Source: Lachnospiraceae bacterium | GTDB lineage: Bacteria; Bacillota; Clostridia; Lachnospirales; Lachnospiraceae | Assembly: GCA_014804355.1 (NCBI GenBank) | Contig: JAAUZY010000059.1 | Coordinates: 1-64,000, forward strand | Direction of reading: 5' to 3' | DNA: 64,000 bases | Shown: positions 47,542-58,107 of the stretch, piece after piece | Layout: every line of letters starts with the position of its first letter | Position numbering within the stretch: position 1 is the stretch's first letter | Translations under genes and position numbers: made by a program | Notes under the pieces: generated by a model | What the model was told of the DNA's origin: nothing | Database searches by the model: none | What the model saw: only the letters and a program-made list of their open reading frames with translations

Positions 47542-50130
47542 ATGGATAAAATGATACTCGACAAGAATTGGCGGATGAAGATCGTGGGGGAGAATGTCTA
47601 TGACATACCGGAAGACTGGATTGATATGCGGATTCCGGGTTCTGTCTACGGTACTTTGCTGGAAAAGGGGCTTATGCCTGATCCTTATGACAGGATGAAT
47701 GAGCTGGAGGCGCTGCAGCTGATGGAAAATGATTTTTGTTTTCAGACCACTTTTTCTATTGGCAAAGAGCAGTGGCTGGGCGATTTCCTGCTGTTACGTT
47801 TCGACGGAATTGATACGCTTGCAGAAGTCTACCTCAATGGCAGACTTTTGGGACAAACCGACAATATGCACCGCGTATGGGAGTTTGATATCGAAGAAAT
47901 TGCCAAGGTTGGCGAGAATACGCTACGCGTGGAGTTCGCGTCTCCGACGAAATACATTGCAAAAGAGAATGAGAAAGTATACACCGGCGGTTCCGGAGAG
48001 TGTATGAAAGGGTTCCCTCATCTGCGCAAGGCACACTGCATGTTTGGATGGGACTGGGGTCCGAGACTGCCTGATGTGGGGATTTTCAGGGAGGTCTCCG
48101 TTTTATCCGGCAGGATGGCTAGATTGGAACAAGTTTACATAACGCAGGACTGGCTCCATGGGAATGCAGTGGATGTCACACCAAAAGGAGTGGATATTCA
48201 CACGGGATCGGTTGACATAAAGTATAATGTCACCATTGAAAATTTTGTGCCGGAAATATCCGATGACAGTTTTGAAATCAGGACGGCGCTCTACGACGAT
48301 AAGGGTATGCTGATTGCGGAAAAGTCCTCAGGACAGTGTACGCGCACAAGTGTGTCAGAGGCATATGCGGAGGCGGCTACGGCAGATAAGGACGACGAAA
48401 CAAGGGACAGCTGGGATACGATCACTGTGCATGACCCGAAGCGTTGGTGGCCTAACGGTTACGGCAAGCAGCCGCTTTATCGGGCGGAAGTGACGCTGTT
48501 AGACGATCAGGGGACGGTGCTGGATGTGTGGAGCCGCAGGATCGGTCTGCGCACCATGACAGTCAACACACAGCAGGACGAGTGGGGAGAGTGCTTTGCT
48601 CATGAGGTGAACGGTGTTAAGATCTTTGCCATGGGGGCAGACTATATTCCGGAGGATAATATTTTGTCCCGAGTGACGCCGGAGCGCACGAAGAAACTGC
48701 TGCAGGATGCGGCGCAGGCGCATTACAACTGTATCCGGGTATGGGGCGGCGGATATTATCCGGATGACTGGTTTTATGATCTGTGCGACGAACTGGGATT
48801 GGTCGTATGGCAGGATTTCATGTTTGCCTGCGCAGCTTATGAGTTGGATGACGCTTTTGCGCGCAATGTCAGCATGGAGATCCGTGATAATATAAGAAGA
48901 ATCAGACATCATGCCTGTCTGGGACTGTGGTGCGGCAATAACGAGATAGAGACCCAGACGCTGGATAAGGCGTGGAGGCCGTCAGAGAAACAGAAATGTG
49001 ACTATATTAAGCTGTTTGAGTATATCATTCCGAAGATTCTGGAAGAGGAAGATCCGGGGACATTTTATTGGCCTTCCTCCCCGTCTTCGGGAGGGAATTT
49101 TGACAATCCGTGGGATGAAAACAGAGGAGACACACATTATTGGGATGTATGGCATGGAAATAAACCTTTTACGGAGTACCGCAAATTCAGATTCCGTTAT
49201 GTGTCTGAGTTCGGGTTCCAGTCTTTCCCGTGCTTAAAGACTGTGGAGACTTTCACCGAACCCGAGGACCGCAATATCTTTTCCAGAGTCATGGAGATGC
49301 ATCAGCGGAATGTGGCGGCGAACGGTAAGATCTTGACATATTTGTCTGCGACGTACCTCTATCCGACGGATTTCGATACACTGTTGTATGCCTCCCAGCT
49401 TCTGCAGGCGGATGCGATCCGCTACGGAATTGAACATTTCCGCAGACACCGGGGCAGATGCATGGGCACGATCGTATGGCAGCTCAATGATATCTGGCCG
49501 GTGGCATCATGGGCGAGTATTGATTATTACGGCCGCTGGAAAGCGTTGCATTATGCCGAAAAGCGGGCTTTTGCACCGATTATGATCTCCTGTGAGGAAA
49601 CAGGGGAACTGAGCGAGAGACCCTTCTGTGTATCACAGCCGGCACCTATTGTGAAGTCGGCGAGACTGCATGTGGCAAATGAGACGTTTGAGCCGGTGAG
49701 CGGTTTGGTGACGTGGCAGCTCCGTACGGCCATGGGTGAGATTCTGCTGGTGGGAGAAGAGCGGGTCAGAGTGGAACCGCTTAGCGGCACGTGGATTGAA
49801 CGACATGATTTCTCCTCATTTAACGAACTGGAAGTTTACATAAGTTATGCACTGGAAGTAGAAGGAAAGGTGGTATCGGAAGGTACCAGTCTGTTTACGG
49901 CGCCGAAGCATTTTGCATTTGAAGATCCGAAGTTGTCCTATACGAGAGAGGGGAACAGCCTGTTAATCAATGCGCAGGCATATGCGAAGAGTGTGGAAAT
50001 CCAGGGGGTGGGCGGCGATGTGAAGCTGTCCGATAACTTTTTTGATATGAATCCGGGCACAAAGCGGGTGGAGATCCTGGAAGGAGAGGCATCGGAGTTC
50101 GTGCTGCGGTCAGTGTATCAGATCAGGTAA
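47542..50130 (+). CDS. Glycoside hydrolase family 2 protein (beta-mannosidase-like)
   Basis: DWIDMRIPGSVYGTLLEKGLMPDPYDRMNE, GWDWGPRLPDVGI, WCGNNEIE, FVSEFGFQSFP-like motif. Confidence 0.9.
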   Translation: MDKMILDKNWRMKIVGENVYDIPEDWIDMRIPGSVYGTLLEKGLMPDPYDRMNELEALQLMENDFCFQTTFSIGKEQWLGDFLLLRFDGIDTLAEVYLNGRLLGQTDNMHRVWEFDIEEIAKVGENTLRVEFASPTKYIAKENEKVYTGGSGECMKGFPHLRKAHCMFGWDWGPRLPDVGIFREVSVLSGRMARLEQVYITQDWLHGNAVDVTPKGVDIHTGSVDIKYNVTIENFVPEISDDSFEIRTALYDDKGMLIAEKSSGQCTRTSVSEAYAEAATADKDDETRDSWDTITVHDPKRWWPNGYGKQPLYRAEVTLLDDQGTVLDVWSRRIGLRTMTVNTQQDEWGECFAHEVNGVKIFAMGADYIPEDNILSRVTPERTKKLLQDAAQAHYNCIRVWGGGYYPDDWFYDLCDELGLVVWQDFMFACAAYELDDAFARNVSMEIRDNIRRIRHHACLGLWCGNNEIETQTLDKAWRPSEKQKCDYIKLFEYIIPKILEEEDPGTFYWPSSPSSGGNFDNPWDENRGDTHYWDVWHGNKPFTEYRKFRFRYVSEFGFQSFPCLKTVETFTEPEDRNIFSRVMEMHQRNVAANGKILTYLSATYLYPTDFDTLLYASQLLQADAIRYGIEHFRRHRGRCMGTIVWQLNDIWPVASWASIDYYGRWKALHYAEKRAFAPIMISCEETGELSERPFCVSQPAPIVKSARLHVANETFEPVSGLVTWQLRTAMGEILLVGEERVRVEPLSGTWIERHDFSSFNELEVYISYALEVEGKVVSEGTSLFTAPKHFAFEDPKLSYTREGNSLLINAQAYAKSVEIQGVGGDVKLSDNFFDMNPGTKRVEILEGEASEFVLRSVYQIR

Positions 50131-50213
50131 TCCCGATGAATGGATCGCGATGATCGGTAAGAGCGCCTCCCGGCACAAATTTCGTAGTCTGAGAAAGGGG
50201 CATGGCTATATAA

Positions 50214-51146
50214 ATGGATAAATTAAGTATAAATCCCTGCAATCTGTGTCCCAGAGAGTGTAATGTCCGTCGGGAAGAAGGGCAGACGGGATACTGCCGC
50301 TCGGATGACCGGATCTTTATCGCGAGGGCGGCGCTGCATATGTGGGAGGAGCCGTGCATCTCCGGGGAAAAAGGTTCCGGAACGGTGTTTTTCTCCGGAT
50401 GTAATTTGCGCTGTGTCTACTGCCAGAATTACGAAATTGCGGCGGGAGGAAGAGGAAAAGCGGTTTCCGTAGAGCGGCTTGCGCAGATATTCCTTAGACT
50501 GCAGGAGCAGGGAGCCGCCAATATCAATCTGGTCACGCCCGACCATTATGTACCCGGTGTGGCGCAGGCCGTCCTTATGGCAAAAGAACAGGGACTTGCG
50601 CTTCCCATTGTATATAACTGCAGCGGCTATGCCAAGCGGGAGGTTATAAAGAGTCTGACGGGGATCGTAGATATTTTCCTGACGGACTTCAAGTATATGG
50701 ACTCGATCCTTGCAGCGAAGTATTCCGCCGCGCCGGATTATCCAGATGCGGCGAAAGAAGCACTTGGTGAAATGGTTAACATAATATATAAAGGGAGCAA
50801 TGAGAATATGCCTATCTTTGATGAAAACGGTATGATGCAAAGAGGTGTCATCGTCAGGCACCTTCTTCTGCCGGGGCATAAGAAGAATGCTAAAGATGTG
50901 CTGTGCTATGTCTATGAGACATACGGTGACAGCGTATATATCAGCCTGATGAACCAGTACACGCCTTTTGACAGACTGCGGGATCATCCGGAGTATGGAG
51001 AGCTAGGCAGGAAAGTGACGAAAAGAGAGTATGAGTCCGTAGTGGATTATGCCATAGATCTGGGCATTACAAATGCATACATTCAGGAGGGAGATACGGC
51101 GAAGGAGAGTTTTATACCGCAGTTTGATGTTTCCGTGAATTGTTAG
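50214..51146 (+). CDS. Radical SAM protein (PflA-like)
   Basis: CNLCPRECNVRREEGQTGYC; FFSGCNLRCVYCQNYEIA (CxxxCxxC). Confidence 0.88.
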   Translation: MDKLSINPCNLCPRECNVRREEGQTGYCRSDDRIFIARAALHMWEEPCISGEKGSGTVFFSGCNLRCVYCQNYEIAAGGRGKAVSVERLAQIFLRLQEQGAANINLVTPDHYVPGVAQAVLMAKEQGLALPIVYNCSGYAKREVIKSLTGIVDIFLTDFKYMDSILAAKYSAAPDYPDAAKEALGEMVNIIYKGSNENMPIFDENGMMQRGVIVRHLLLPGHKKNAKDVLCYVYETYGDSVYISLMNQYTPFDRLRDHPEYGELGRKVTKREYESVVDYAIDLGITNAYIQEGDTAKESFIPQFDVSVNC

Positions 51147-51180
51147 TTACATATTGTTTCAAAGGTAAAAGTTTTATCCA

Positions 51181-51209
51181 TTGACATTTAATGCGGCATA
51201 CAGTACAAT
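51181..51209 (+). promoter_or_regulatory. Sigma-A-type promoter of the opp operon
   Basis: TTGACA (51181-51186), 17 nt, TACAAT (51204-51209). Confidence 0.7.
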
Positions 51210-51377
51210 ATATGGTGCTGTAATATAATTGCATATTACACTTTGTTGTTTTATTGTATACATGCACACAAGGGACGAGTAGATCTGTTATTTCTATTCT
51301 ATCCTTTTTTGTTGATTGTAACAGTTTAAAGCAATAAAGTGCAAAAGTATGTACAAATCTAATGAGAGGAGAAAAAA

Positions 51378-53669
51378 ATGAAAAAGAACAAAGTTCAGAA
51401 ATTGCTGGCGGTTCTTCTGTCAGCGTCTATGGTATTTGGACTGTCTGCCTGTGGTAATGGCGGCGGAACAACCAATGATGCTCCGGCTACCGACAGCAGT
51501 ACAAATGAAGCCGATGAATCTACCGACGGCAGCGAAAGTGAAGGAGAGACAGACACAGACACAGCTGAATCAGATGGTTATGTGGGACCGGATTGGGAGG
51601 CTATTGACGCAATGGACTATGATGAAAAGTCCGATGCGCTGTATGACTACAATCTGGGTGAATTCAATGAGTACTATCAGACAGCAAAAGAAGAGGTAAC
51701 AGATCTGGACAAGCGTATGGCGCTCATGGCTGTTGCTGAAGCGAAACTGTTAGAGTCCGGTGTATTCCAGCCTGTTCAGAGTAATGGGGGGGGATATGCA
51801 ATGACCCGTATCGTACCTCGTACCGGCACCACAACTACATGGGGTCTGGATGAGTACAAGTGGTATACTTATCTGGTTACTAACGAACTGCTTCATTCGG
51901 AGGACAGAACAGAACTGGTTTCCATATGGAGTGAGAGTAAGACTGAGGACGAATGGTTCACTAATGCAAAGGCTTTTCTGGAGGAGAAGGGTTACACTCT
52001 GAACGATACATACAACTATGAGATCAGCTACCAGCTGGTAACATGGGATGTTATCGCTACCAGTATGACAAGTGATTCTTACTTCATTTCATGTACTTAT
52101 TCAGGATTGCTGGAATATGATACTTTGAACCAGCAGCAGCCTGCTCTGGCTGAAAGTTACGAGGTTTCCGATGACGCTCTGACCTATACTTTCCATATCC
52201 GTCCGGGTGTGAAATGGGTAGACCAGCAGGGGCGTGAAGTCGGCGAAGTAACAGCAGACGACTGGGTTGCTTCCATGCAGCATGTGGCTGATAATGACGG
52301 TGAACTCGGATATCTTATGACCACCACAGACGGTTGTGGAATCAAGAATTATGACGCATGGGTAAACGGCGAAATCTCAGACTTCTCAGAAGTAGGTGTT
52401 GAAGCTGTAGATGATTATACTCTTGTATACACACTGGAAGCTCCGTTCCCTGCTTTCCTGTCTATGATGGGATATGGCTGTTTCGCACCGCTTAACCGTT
52501 CCTTCTATAAGTCACAGGGAGGTACATTCTCAGCGGAAGGCGATGAATATACACCCGGTAATTACGGTACTGACCCCAGCCACATTGCATACTGCGGTCC
52601 TTATCTGGTTACCAACTACACGGAGAATAATGTTACCAGCTACAAAGCAAACCCTGCATACTGGAATGCGGACGCAGTTAATACTCCGAATATAAATATT
52701 TATTATAACGACGGTTCGGATCCGCTCCGTATGTATAACGATACGAAGGATAATAATTGTTCTGCATGTGGATTTAACTCTTCCTCACTGGTACAGGCAC
52801 AGCAGGATACTCCGGATGGAGAGACTGAGACATATTTCGATCTGTATAATTATGTATCCGCTACTGACGGTACAACCTTCTGCGGCTGGGTAAACGTTAA
52901 CCGTGCATCATGGACGAATTACAATGACGATACGGTAGGTATTTCCCCTCAGACAGACGAAGATAAAGCTAAGACAAGAGAAGCCGTAAGCAACCAGAAC
53001 TTCCGTCTTGCTTTGGCAATGGCATTTGACAGAGGCGCCTTTAACGCAACGAGCGTTGGTGAGGATCTGAAGTATGCAAGCCTCAGAAATTCCTATGTAC
53101 CCGGTACATTCCAGAGCCTTGCTAATGATACAGCAATCGATATCAATGGTGAGAGCGTTACTTTCAAAGCAGGCACCTACTATGGTGAGGTTATGCAGGC
53201 ACAGTTGGATGCAGATGAAATACCGCTTAAGGTATGGGATCCGTCAGCAGATGACGGCGTAGGTTCCGGCGACGGTTTTGACGGCTGGTACAATGAAAGC
53301 AACGCAGCAGCATTCCTGGATAAAGCAATCGCTGAACTGGCAGAAGTTGGTGTAGAGGTTTCCGCAGAGAATCCGGTTTATATTGATATTCCTTGCGGTT
53401 CTTTCGCAGAATATTATTCTAACAGGGCTAATGCATACAAGCAGTCAGTTGAGAAGTCACTTGGCGGAAAGGTAATTGTAAATCTGGTTGAATTCGATGA
53501 CCAGACCAACTATACCTATTCATATTACCGTATCAGCAACGGTAATGAAGCAAACTTTGATGCTGCTCCCGGTACCAGCGGCTGGGGTCCTGACTATGGT
53601 GATGCGCAGACCTACCTTGATACGATCCAGCCTTATGGTTATATGTGCAAGAACATCGGATTGTATTAA
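51378..53669 (+). CDS. Oligopeptide ABC transporter substrate-binding lipoprotein
   Basis: Lipobox FGLSACGN; SBP_bac_5 features (EVSDDALTYTFHIRPGVKW). Confidence 0.88.
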   Translation: MKKNKVQKLLAVLLSASMVFGLSACGNGGGTTNDAPATDSSTNEADESTDGSESEGETDTDTAESDGYVGPDWEAIDAMDYDEKSDALYDYNLGEFNEYYQTAKEEVTDLDKRMALMAVAEAKLLESGVFQPVQSNGGGYAMTRIVPRTGTTTTWGLDEYKWYTYLVTNELLHSEDRTELVSIWSESKTEDEWFTNAKAFLEEKGYTLNDTYNYEISYQLVTWDVIATSMTSDSYFISCTYSGLLEYDTLNQQQPALAESYEVSDDALTYTFHIRPGVKWVDQQGREVGEVTADDWVASMQHVADNDGELGYLMTTTDGCGIKNYDAWVNGEISDFSEVGVEAVDDYTLVYTLEAPFPAFLSMMGYGCFAPLNRSFYKSQGGTFSAEGDEYTPGNYGTDPSHIAYCGPYLVTNYTENNVTSYKANPAYWNADAVNTPNINIYYNDGSDPLRMYNDTKDNNCSACGFNSSSLVQAQQDTPDGETETYFDLYNYVSATDGTTFCGWVNVNRASWTNYNDDTVGISPQTDEDKAKTREAVSNQNFRLALAMAFDRGAFNATSVGEDLKYASLRNSYVPGTFQSLANDTAIDINGESVTFKAGTYYGEVMQAQLDADEIPLKVWDPSADDGVGSGDGFDGWYNESNAAAFLDKAIAELAEVGVEVSAENPVYIDIPCGSFAEYYSNRANAYKQSVEKSLGGKVIVNLVEFDDQTNYTYSYYRISNGNEANFDAAPGTSGWGPDYGDAQTYLDTIQPYGYMCKNIGLY

Positions 53670-53779
53670 GAAGATACAGCAGTGAAAATTTAAAGCACTG
53701 ATGGAGGTGCGGGGGAGTCTTACTTCTCCGCACTTCCTTGTATAGAATAGGGAAGGGCATTTCATGGAGGGATAGGAAA

Positions 53780-55360
53780 GTGGCAAAATATATAGTGCAG
53801 CGAATTATAAAGGGAACACTCTCTGCAATCTGTGTGGTAATTCTTATCATGATACTTGTCTACTCTTTGATGGACAGAGGCAATATCTTTGCCGGTGACA
53901 GCAATTACACCAAGACGCAGAGTAATGCAAGAATTACATATGAACAAACCCGTTATCAGGCGTTTGGCTATGTAGACTATGTGAATTATTCGGACTATAT
54001 TACCATGTTGGTAAAAAGAGGAGAGCTTGACGAAGAAAACAGAAGCGATGCGGCGCTGATCGGACAGACGCCGGAAAAGGATAAAGAGATCGCGGCCGAA
54101 TATATTCAGAAATTTACGGAAGAATATGAAAGCCAGGGGTATACCATTGTACGTCTGGATGCGGATAAAAAGACAAATGGCCGGGTGAAGGACGGTGGGC
54201 AGGCAGCTTTATTTGCTACCAGAGATAAACCTTTGTATACCCGTGTTGTTTCTTATTTTACGGGAATGTTTTTCCTTGATAACATTCATTATGTGGATGA
54301 ATATACGGATATTGGAGAACGTAAACTGACATTTACGCTCTATGACCCGCTTTATGGTGGGGATAAATTTTCACCTGCTATTATTGGAAACGGTACGAAA
54401 CATAAATACTTAATGTATTTCGACAAAAAATTCCCTTATTTCCATCAGAATTTCCTGACGCTGAATCTGGGAGAATCTTACACTGTTAACCGTGGCGTTG
54501 ATGTATTTGAAACAATGACTGCATCCCAGGGCAGCTATGTGCTGGGTACTGTGAGTTATCCCACAGGGCATGTTGAGCAAAGCGCCGATGATCTGCATAC
54601 CGCAACATATGCGGAAGGATCTCTGGAGATGAGCGATATGTATGCAGCACGGTTTACGGATGATTACACAAATACGATTACACATAAAAGAAGCATGTCA
54701 AAACTGGGATATTCCTTTGTGATCGGTATTATATCGACTATAATTGCCTATGTTCTCGGCCTTCCGATTGGAATATTAATGGCACGGTTCAAGAATGGCA
54801 TTTTGGATAAAATCGGCACCTTATATATTATATTCATTATAGCAGTGCCTCCACTGGCATATATTTTCCTGTTTAAAGCGATTGGCGGAAGCGTATTCAA
54901 ACTACCTACATTGTTTGATATGGATTCATCCAGTAAGCTTATGTTCATCATGCCCATTATATCTCTGACACTGCCCAGCGTCGGTAGTCTGATGAAATGG
55001 ATGCGGCGTTACATGATTGACCAGATGAACAGCGATTATGTGAAGTTTGCCAGATCAGGAGGATTAAGCGAGACAGAAATCTTTACGAAGCATATCTGGA
55101 AGAATGCTGCGATCCCTCTTGTCCATGGTATTCCGGGAAGTATCCTGACTGCTATGGTAGGAGCAATTATCACCGAGCGTGTGTACGCTGTTCCCGGTGC
55201 AGGTAATCTGCTGACTCAGGCTATCAACAAGTACGATAACGGCGTCATTGTGGGCGTTGCCTTGTTCTATGCGCTGTTGACGGTAACTTCCATTATTCTG
55301 GGAGATATTTTGATAGCCAGTGTAGACCCTCGGATTTCATTTACATCGAAAGGCAGGTGA
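53780..55360 (+). CDS. OppB-like permease with large extracytoplasmic insertion
   Basis: Conserved C-terminal permease core including EAA-like region (NSDYVKFARSGGLSETEIFTKHIWKNAAIPLV); about 270 aa between TM1 and TM2. Confidence 0.88.
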   Translation: MAKYIVQRIIKGTLSAICVVILIMILVYSLMDRGNIFAGDSNYTKTQSNARITYEQTRYQAFGYVDYVNYSDYITMLVKRGELDEENRSDAALIGQTPEKDKEIAAEYIQKFTEEYESQGYTIVRLDADKKTNGRVKDGGQAALFATRDKPLYTRVVSYFTGMFFLDNIHYVDEYTDIGERKLTFTLYDPLYGGDKFSPAIIGNGTKHKYLMYFDKKFPYFHQNFLTLNLGESYTVNRGVDVFETMTASQGSYVLGTVSYPTGHVEQSADDLHTATYAEGSLEMSDMYAARFTDDYTNTITHKRSMSKLGYSFVIGIISTIIAYVLGLPIGILMARFKNGILDKIGTLYIIFIIAVPPLAYIFLFKAIGGSVFKLPTLFDMDSSSKLMFIMPIISLTLPSVGSLMKWMRRYMIDQMNSDYVKFARSGGLSETEIFTKHIWKNAAIPLVHGIPGSILTAMVGAIITERVYAVPGAGNLLTQAINKYDNGVIVGVALFYALLTVTSIILGDILIASVDPRISFTSKGR

Positions 55361-55365
55361 TAGGA

Positions 55366-56337
55366 ATGTATGAAGAATTGAAAAGTAAGACCGGCTTAAG
55401 TAAAGAAGAGTTGTTCAGCCGTGTGACACATAGTGATACGGAGTCGGAAAAAATAGCAGCGCCGAGGTATTCCTACTGGAAGTCGGTGTTCCGTGTGTTT
55501 TTCCGGAACAAAGTGAATATTGTTATTTTGAGTCTTCTGTTGTTTGTAATTGCATTTGCATACATATATCCTACGGTGACGGATTATGATCCTTATGCCA
55601 ACCTGCTGGATACCGGAGCTAAGCATCTCTCCCCCAGCGGCGCGTTCGAACATTTTGGCTTCGGTTTGAAATGGATTCTCGGTTCGGGAGCGTCCGGAGA
55701 GCCGACCTTTGAAGCAGTCTGGAACGGGGCGAAGATTTCAATTTCTTTGGCATTTTTGTGCGCAGCCATTAATATGACCATCGGCGTATTGTTGGGAGCG
55801 GTATGGGGATTTTCCAAGAAAGTGGATATCATCATGACAGAGGTTTACAATATTATCGGAAATGTACCATTGATTCTGATCATATCTGTGCTTTCCATGC
55901 TGTTTTCGCCTACTTTCTGGACGATGGTGTTTGCACTTACGATCGTCGGATGGCTGAGCATAGCGTATTTTATCCGTACACAGGTACTGATCATCCGTGA
56001 CAGGGAATATAATCTGGCGTCCAGATGTCTGGGTACTTCCACGATAAAGATTGCCATAAAAAATATTCTGCCTTTTATGACATCGGTGATCGTAACTTTG
56101 CTTGCAACGGAGCTTCCGTCCTATATCTCCTATGAAGTGTTCTTAGCTTACATCGGAATGGGCATGAGTGAGATGTCTCTTGGACGTCTGATTTATGCGG
56201 CTGAGGCGGCCATGGTGACACCGGGCTGGGAGTTGGAATTCTGGGGTCCTGTAGCAGTTGTTTCTATCATCACGATTGTACTGTATGTGGTGGGACAGAA
56301 TCTGGGTGATGCATCCGATCCTCGGACGCATATGTAG
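55366..56337 (+). CDS. OppC-like permease
   Basis: Binding-protein-dependent transport permease; EYNLASRCLGTSTIKIAIKNILPFM. Confidence 0.88.
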   Translation: MYEELKSKTGLSKEELFSRVTHSDTESEKIAAPRYSYWKSVFRVFFRNKVNIVILSLLLFVIAFAYIYPTVTDYDPYANLLDTGAKHLSPSGAFEHFGFGLKWILGSGASGEPTFEAVWNGAKISISLAFLCAAINMTIGVLLGAVWGFSKKVDIIMTEVYNIIGNVPLILIISVLSMLFSPTFWTMVFALTIVGWLSIAYFIRTQVLIIRDREYNLASRCLGTSTIKIAIKNILPFMTSVIVTLLATELPSYISYEVFLAYIGMGMSEMSLGRLIYAAEAAMVTPGWELEFWGPVAVVSIITIVLYVVGQNLGDASDPRTHM

Positions 56338-56347
56338 GAGGTAGAGC

Positions 56348-58105
56348 ATGGAAAATAAAAAGGTACTGTTGTCTGTCCGGGATCTGGAAGTAAAATTCCG
56401 TGTCCGCGGGCGGATTTTGAAGGCGATTCGCGGGATATCCCTTGATATATATGAGAATGAGTCGATTGCTATTGTAGGAGAGTCCGGTTCGGGCAAATCC
56501 GTTTTTACTAAAACTTTTGCCGGAATGCTGGATTCCAACGGGTTTGTCAGCAACGGACATATTGTATTCCATGATGAGGAGCTTGCAGATACACGCGTAC
56601 AGTTAAATGATAAAACACGCCGCAATATCGCTTCCATTAAGGAAAAACTGGATACTTTTTCAAAGCTGGAGCCGGGCGCTTCCGTATATCGCGAGATTCT
56701 TGCCCTTGAAGCGGAGAAAAGAGATCGTTACGAACTCAGTGAAGAAGAGAGAGCGGCGCAGGAAAAAGAGTTGAAAGATCTGACGTTCCAGCGGACAGAG
56801 GTTTATAACCGTAAGACTGCGATGGACCGTTCCAGGGACAAAGAAGAGATCAAGGCTGCACAGGAGGAGATTTCCCGGCTGGATACGCAGATCAAAGAGC
56901 TGGAAGCCCGTAATAAAGAGAAAATCCTCAAGCAGAAAGAAGCTGCAGAGCATGATACGGAGTATAATGCGCAGTATGCCAGACGTGAAGCGGAACTTAA
57001 GGAGAAATATGATAAGCTGATCCATAAAGAACTCTCTAAGGATGTTTTGGACAGAAATGAGAAACTGGCAAAAGAAATATATCTGTCTGTTGCCAGAGGC
57101 GATTTAATACGCCGAAGAAAGGTTATGAATCAATTGATGGAATCCTTCAAAGACGCGATGAAACTCGGAATCGACTGGAAGGATGAGGCACAGCATAACG
57201 GTATTTACGACGGCATTGTACCAAGGGTAAAATTTGTAAGCGAAACGAATAGCGAACTGATCGGTTATTGTATTTTGGATTTAGCTTATATGCAGTTCCC
57301 CAAGGACTGGGCACAGGTTCGCGGAAAGAAGATTGCTACTGTTTTTCAGGATCCCATGACATCCCTAAATCCTATTATTACAATCGGAAAACAGATTTCT
57401 TCCATTATTATAAAGCATCAGAACTGCTCTGAAGCGCAGGCAAGGATGCAGGCTTTGGATTTGATGCAGAAAGTAGGCATTCCGAATCCGGCTGCCCGTT
57501 ACGATGATTATCCTTTCCAGTATTCCGGCGGTATGCGCCAGCGTATTGTTATCGCGATTGCGCTTTCCTGCCAGCCGAAGATTCTGATTTGTGATGAGCC
57601 GACTACTGCGCTGGATGTGACCATACAGGCACAGATTTTACAGCTGATCAAGGATTTGCAGAAAGAATTTAATTATACGATCGTCTTTATCACGCATGAC
57701 CTGGGAGTTGTGGCAAATATTGCCGACCGGGTGGCAGTGGTTTATGGAGGACAGATTGTAGAACTGGGAACGGTAGAGGATGTGTTCTATGATCCGCGCC
57801 ATCCTTATACATGGGCATTATTGTCCTCGCTGCCTCAGTTGGCGGAGCCTGATACCGAACTATATTCCATTACCGGTACACCGCCTTCACTTTATAATGA
57901 AATTACGGGAGATGCGTTTGCGCCCCGAAATCCATATTGCATGAAAATCGATACACTGCTGGAGCCACCGATGTTTTCGGTCAGCGATACGCATTTTGCC
58001 AAGACATGGCTTTTGGATCCGGATGCTCCGAAAATTGAGAAGCCGGAGATCATCTGTAATCTTCATGAGCGGCTCATGCATGCATACAATATTCAGGGGG
58101 TGTGA
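56348..58105 (+). CDS. OppD-like ATPase with coiled-coil insertion
   Basis: Walker A GESGSGKS, signature YSGGMRQR, Walker [12 protein letters not shown]; long charged helical insertion between Walker A and the Q-loop. Confidence 0.9.
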   Translation: MENKKVLLSVRDLEVKFRVRGRILKAIRGISLDIYENESIAIVGESGSGKSVFTKTFAGMLDSNGFVSNGHIVFHDEELADTRVQLNDKTRRNIASIKEKLDTFSKLEPGASVYREILALEAEKRDRYELSEEERAAQEKELKDLTFQRTEVYNRKTAMDRSRDKEEIKAAQEEISRLDTQIKELEARNKEKILKQKEAAEHDTEYNAQYARREAELKEKYDKLIHKELSKDVLDRNEKLAKEIYLSVARGDLIRRRKVMNQLMESFKDAMKLGIDWKDEAQHNGIYDGIVPRVKFVSETNSELIGYCILDLAYMQFPKDWAQVRGKKIATVFQDPMTSLNPIITIGKQISSIIIKHQNCSEAQARMQALDLMQKVGIPNPAARYDDYPFQYSGGMRQRIVIAIALSCQPKILICDEPTTALDVTIQAQILQLIKDLQKEFNYTIVFITHDLGVVANIADRVAVVYGGQIVELGTVEDVFYDPRHPYTWALLSSLPQLAEPDTELYSITGTPPSLYNEITGDAFAPRNPYCMKIDTLLEPPMFSVSDTHFAKTWLLDPDAPKIEKPEIICNLHERLMHAYNIQGV

Positions 58106-58107
58106 TT

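Noticed and set aside
50223-50987. 254-aa minus-strand ORF
   Set aside because: Antisense to the radical SAM CDS with no motifs
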